Of a stretch of DNA of 7,595 nt, positions 5,896-7,595 are shown in pieces. Every line of letters starts with the position of its first letter. Within the stretch, counting starts at the first letter, position 1. The stretch is from an uncultured Oscillospiraceae bacterium (GTDB lineage Bacteria; Bacillota; Clostridia; Oscillospirales; Oscillospiraceae). Both the position numbers and the translations under genes were made by a program. The DNA lies in contig CAJOIG010000077.1 in the NCBI GenBank assembly GCA_905234575.1, positions 1 to 7,595 on the forward strand. The letters are read 5' to 3'. The notes under the pieces are model-generated. The model saw nothing but the letters and a program-made list of their open reading frames with translations, had not been told where the DNA came from and made no database searches.

Positions 5896-6368
5896 TGGCG
5901 AAGCTGAAGCTGCGCCTGCGCTGCGAAAACGGCGTGAAGTGCCCCTGGTCCCTGCGGCGGCGGATCAAAAAAGCCGCCGGCGCCGTGCTGGACGCCGAGG
6001 AGATCGCGGATCCCTGTGAGCTCTCCGTCCTGCTGACGGACGACGAGGGAATCCACGTCCTGAACCGCGAATTCCGCGAGGTGGACAGGCCCACGGACGT
6101 GCTCTCCTTCCCGATGGGGGACGCCGATCCCCGAACGGGACGCCTCCTGCTGGGGGACATGGTCCTGAACGTGGACCGGGCCGCTGCCCAGGGCGCGGAG
6201 TTCGGCCACGGGGCGGACCACGAGATCAGCTACCTCACCGTCCACAGCGTCCTGCATCTTTTGGGCTACGACCATGTGGACGAGGGCGAGATGAAGCGGG
6301 CCATGCGCGCCCGGGAAAAGGTCATTATGAAGATCCTGGAACCGAACGGGATCCGAACTGAGGATTGA
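5895..6368 (+). CDS. ybeY: Endoribonuclease / rRNA maturation factor YbeY
   Basis: 157 residues, near the usual 150-165. The metal site H-x3-H-x5-H is complete: His117, His121 and His127 in HSVLHLLGYDH. The Gly that normally follows the first His is Ser here. The other family block, NREFREVDRPTDVLSFP (57-73), is intact, with LGDMVLN (87-93) beyond it. YbeY is a single-strand-specific metal-dependent endoribonuclease in late 16S rRNA processing and ribosome quality control. It acts in the cytosol with 30S subunits and Era, which is encoded next. ATG 5895 is chosen over GTG 5892 because it forms a TGATG junction with the phoH stop and has AGGGGG (5881-5886) 8 bases upstream. The yqfF gene usually found between phoH and ybeY in Bacillus is absent. 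Confidence 0.96.
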   Translation: MAKLKLRLRCENGVKCPWSLRRRIKKAAGAVLDAEEIADPCELSVLLTDDEGIHVLNREFREVDRPTDVLSFPMGDADPRTGRLLLGDMVLNVDRAAAQGAEFGHGADHEISYLTVHSVLHLLGYDHVDEGEMKRAMRAREKVIMKILEPNGIRTED

Positions 6369-6372
6369 ACAC

Positions 6373-7281
6373 ATGATTACAAAAACCGCCATGATCACCA
6401 TTGCCGGCCGTCCGAACGTCGGCAAATCCACCCTGACGAACGCCCTGGTGGGGGAGAAGATCACCATTGTCTCCCCAAAGCCCCAGACCACCCGCCGCCG
6501 CATCCTCGCGGTGACGAGCCGGGGCGACACCCAGTTCGTCTTTGCCGATACGCCCGGCTTCCACAAGGCCCGGACGAAGCTCGGCGACTACATGGACAAC
6601 GTCGTCCGCCAGTCCGTGGCGGACGTGGACGCCGTGGCGCTCCTCGTGGAGCCCATCGCCTCCATTGGCCCCCAGGAGCGCCTGCTCATCGAGCGCCTGC
6701 GGGAGAATCGCATGCCCGCCGTGCTCGTGGTGAACAAGGCGGACACTCTCGCGGACAAGCGGGAGCTGCTGCCCGTCATGGCGCTATACAGCGAGGCGTA
6801 CGACTTCACGGACATCGTGCCCATCTCCGCGAAGACGGGCGACGGCGTGGAGGAGCTTCTTTCCGTTCTCGCGAAGTTCGCGGTGGAAGGGCCGCAGCTC
6901 TTCCCGGACGACATCGTCTCCGACCAGCCGGAAAAGCAGATCTGCGCGGAGATCGTGCGGGAGAAGCTGCTGCTGTGCCTCGACAAGGAGATCCCCCACG
7001 GCACGGCCGTGGTGGTGACGAAATTCTCCCAGCGGGACGACGAGGGGGACGAGCCCGGCGTCATCGACATGGACGTGACCATCTACTGCGAGAAGGCGTC
7101 CCACAAGGGCATCATCATTGGCAAGCACGGCGCCATGCTCAAAAAGATCGGCGAGCTCTCCCGCCGGGACATCGAGGCCTTCATGGGGTCGAAGGTGTTC
7201 CTGCAGACCTGGGTGAAGGTCAAGGAAAACTGGCGGGACAGCGACGCGCTGCTGCGAAATTTTGGCTTTTCGGACGAATGA
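6373..7281 (+). CDS. era: GTPase Era
   Basis: 302 residues, against 301 in Bacillus subtilis. The GTPase domain has G1 GRPNVGKS (12-19), G2 around the PQTTRRR effector loop (37-43), G3 DTPG (59-62), G4 NKAD (121-124) and G5 SAK (152-154). The C-terminal KH domain carries ASHKGIIIGKHGAMLKKIG (242-260), with the GxxG loop GKHG at 250-253, followed by VFLQTWVKVKENWRD. Era binds the 3' end of 16S rRNA near the anti-Shine-Dalgarno sequence and checks 30S assembly. It begins 4 bases after ybeY, and AGGA (6361-6364) inside the end of ybeY is its ribosome site. In Bacillus dgkA and cdd lie between these genes; here they do not. All catalytic motifs are present. Confidence 0.98.
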   Translation: MITKTAMITIAGRPNVGKSTLTNALVGEKITIVSPKPQTTRRRILAVTSRGDTQFVFADTPGFHKARTKLGDYMDNVVRQSVADVDAVALLVEPIASIGPQERLLIERLRENRMPAVLVVNKADTLADKRELLPVMALYSEAYDFTDIVPISAKTGDGVEELLSVLAKFAVEGPQLFPDDIVSDQPEKQICAEIVREKLLLCLDKEIPHGTAVVVTKFSQRDDEGDEPGVIDMDVTIYCEKASHKGIIIGKHGAMLKKIGELSRRDIEAFMGSKVFLQTWVKVKENWRDSDALLRNFGFSDE

Positions 7282-7331
7282 CTCATGAGGATCGCTCCGG
7301 CGAGGCAAACTAACCTCCGCGGGGTGATTGA

Positions 7332-7469
7332 ATGAACAAGATCGGACCCGATCTTTTCTGGCAGTTGTTTATGGAGACGGGCGATCCCCTGTGCTGGATG
7401 CTGTACCGGCGCGGGTCGGCGGATCCCCGCCGCGAAGGGAAGGGCACTCGAACGCCCTCCCGCGGATGA
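7332..7469 (+). CDS. yqzL: YqzL-like small protein
   Basis: 45 residues, too short for most gene callers but in the exact place of yqzL in Bacillus subtilis (47 residues), between era and recO. The core FWQLFMETGDPLCWMLYRR (9-27) fits the YqzL pattern of an aromatic/hydrophobic helix, a Thr-Gly turn and a second Tyr-containing helix. The function of YqzL is unknown. GGTGA (7323-7327) lies 4 bases before ATG 7332. The C-terminal half (28-45) is Arg/Gly/Pro-rich and unlike the core, and is encoded by two small GC-rich inverted repeats, so it may be poorly constrained. The gene ends 13 bases before recO. Position and core pattern support the call; the similarity was judged by eye. Confidence 0.72.
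   Translation: MNKIGPDLFWQLFMETGDPLCWMLYRRGSADPRREGKGTRTPSRG
7417..7465 (+). repeat. Two adjacent GC-rich inverted repeats at the end of yqzL
   Basis: CGGCGG (7417-7422) pairs perfectly with CCGCCG (7427-7432) around a 4-base loop. Immediately after, GGGAAGGGC pairs with GCCCTCCC (ending near 7462) with one bulged A. No T-run follows, so neither is a standard terminator. They end a few bases before the presumed recO ribosome site (GAGGG, 7468-7472) and could influence recO translation or mRNA stability. In GC-rich DNA such hairpins also arise by chance. Confidence 0.4.
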
Positions 7470-7482
7470 GGGCGGTACATAC

Positions 7483-7595
7483 ATGTTTGCGACGGTGAGA
7501 GGCCTCGTGCTGCGCGAGGTCCGCTATAAGGAGGCCGACCGCATCCTGACCGTGCTGACGGAGGAACGCGGAAAGCTGACCATCAAGGCCCGGGG
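7483..7595 (+). CDS. recO: DNA repair protein RecO, N-terminal fragment
   Basis: The frame starts at ATG 7483 and runs off the right edge, giving 37 codons plus two bases. The residues match the N-terminal OB-fold strand pattern of RecO: V-R-G-L-V-L-R, then YKEADRILTVLTEERGKLT (15-33). The Y-x-E-x-D-x-I-L-T-V-x-T-x-x-x-G block is characteristic. RecO binds single-stranded DNA and SSB and helps load RecA in the RecFOR pathway. A purine-rich GAGGG (7468-7472) overlaps the yqzL stop about 10 bases upstream and is the likely ribosome site. The era-yqzL-recO order is the usual one in Firmicutes. The zinc-binding C-terminal part lies outside the window. Confidence 0.93.
   Translation, partial: MFATVRGLVLREVRYKEADRILTVLTEERGKLTIKAR

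Noticed and set aside
7285..7335. 16-codon frame (MRIAPARQTNLRGVIE) between era and yqzL, its TGA overlapping the yqzL ATG
   Set aside because: The ATGA overlap is suggestive of coupling, but there is no clear ribosome site and the peptide is too short to judge.

Overview
The window looks like chromosome from a high-GC, spore-forming, anaerobic member of the Firmicutes (Clostridia, most likely near Oscillospiraceae). The basis is GC-rich codon choice throughout, three sporulation families (YlbJ, YqfC, YqfD), an S-layer homology (SLH) tail, and the conserved Firmicutes order yqfC-yqfD-phoH-ybeY-era-yqzL-recO. The species assignment is inference. No tRNA, rRNA, CRISPR array or mobile element was seen. 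No gene-free stretch exceeds about 105 bases.

Layout. Positions 1-168 are the end of an SLH-domain surface protein. An AT-rich intergenic stretch (169-271) follows, with promoter-like boxes and a perfect 12-bp hairpin. Next is a two-gene unit: an Mrp/NBP35-like P-loop ATPase with an N-terminal four-cysteine cluster (272-1087), then a membrane-anchored CapA-like protein with a degenerate metal site (1092-2420). It ends in a terminator-like hairpin (2473-2508) that lies inside the convergent gene ylbJ (2417-3331, minus strand). The stop codons of the two convergent genes share bases.

ylbJ is divergent from the long plus-strand operon that starts with yqfC at 3414. The 82 bp between them hold an imperfect palindrome, and each arm supplies an outward-facing T-tract at about the right distance from a CATA box, resembling sigma-E promoters. 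The operon is very compact: yqfC (3414-3683), yqfD (3680-4897), phoH (4900-5895), ybeY (5895-6368), era (6373-7281), yqzL (7332-7469) and recO (7483 to the window edge). Genes up to era overlap or are separated by 4 bases or fewer, with ribosome binding sites inside the preceding gene.

Functionally, ylbJ, yqfC and yqfD belong to the mother-cell sporulation programme. PhoH, YbeY and Era link to RNA processing and 30S ribosome maturation, and RecO to DNA repair. Relative to Bacillus subtilis, yqfF (pgpH), dgkA and cdd are missing from the cluster. The least ordinary parts are the ATPase/CapA-like pair, both of which lack key ligands of their families, the terminator embedded in ylbJ, the symmetric divergent promoter region, and an AT-rich patch in yqfD with an extended -10-like box that might let the housekeeping genes be transcribed independently of the sporulation promoter.
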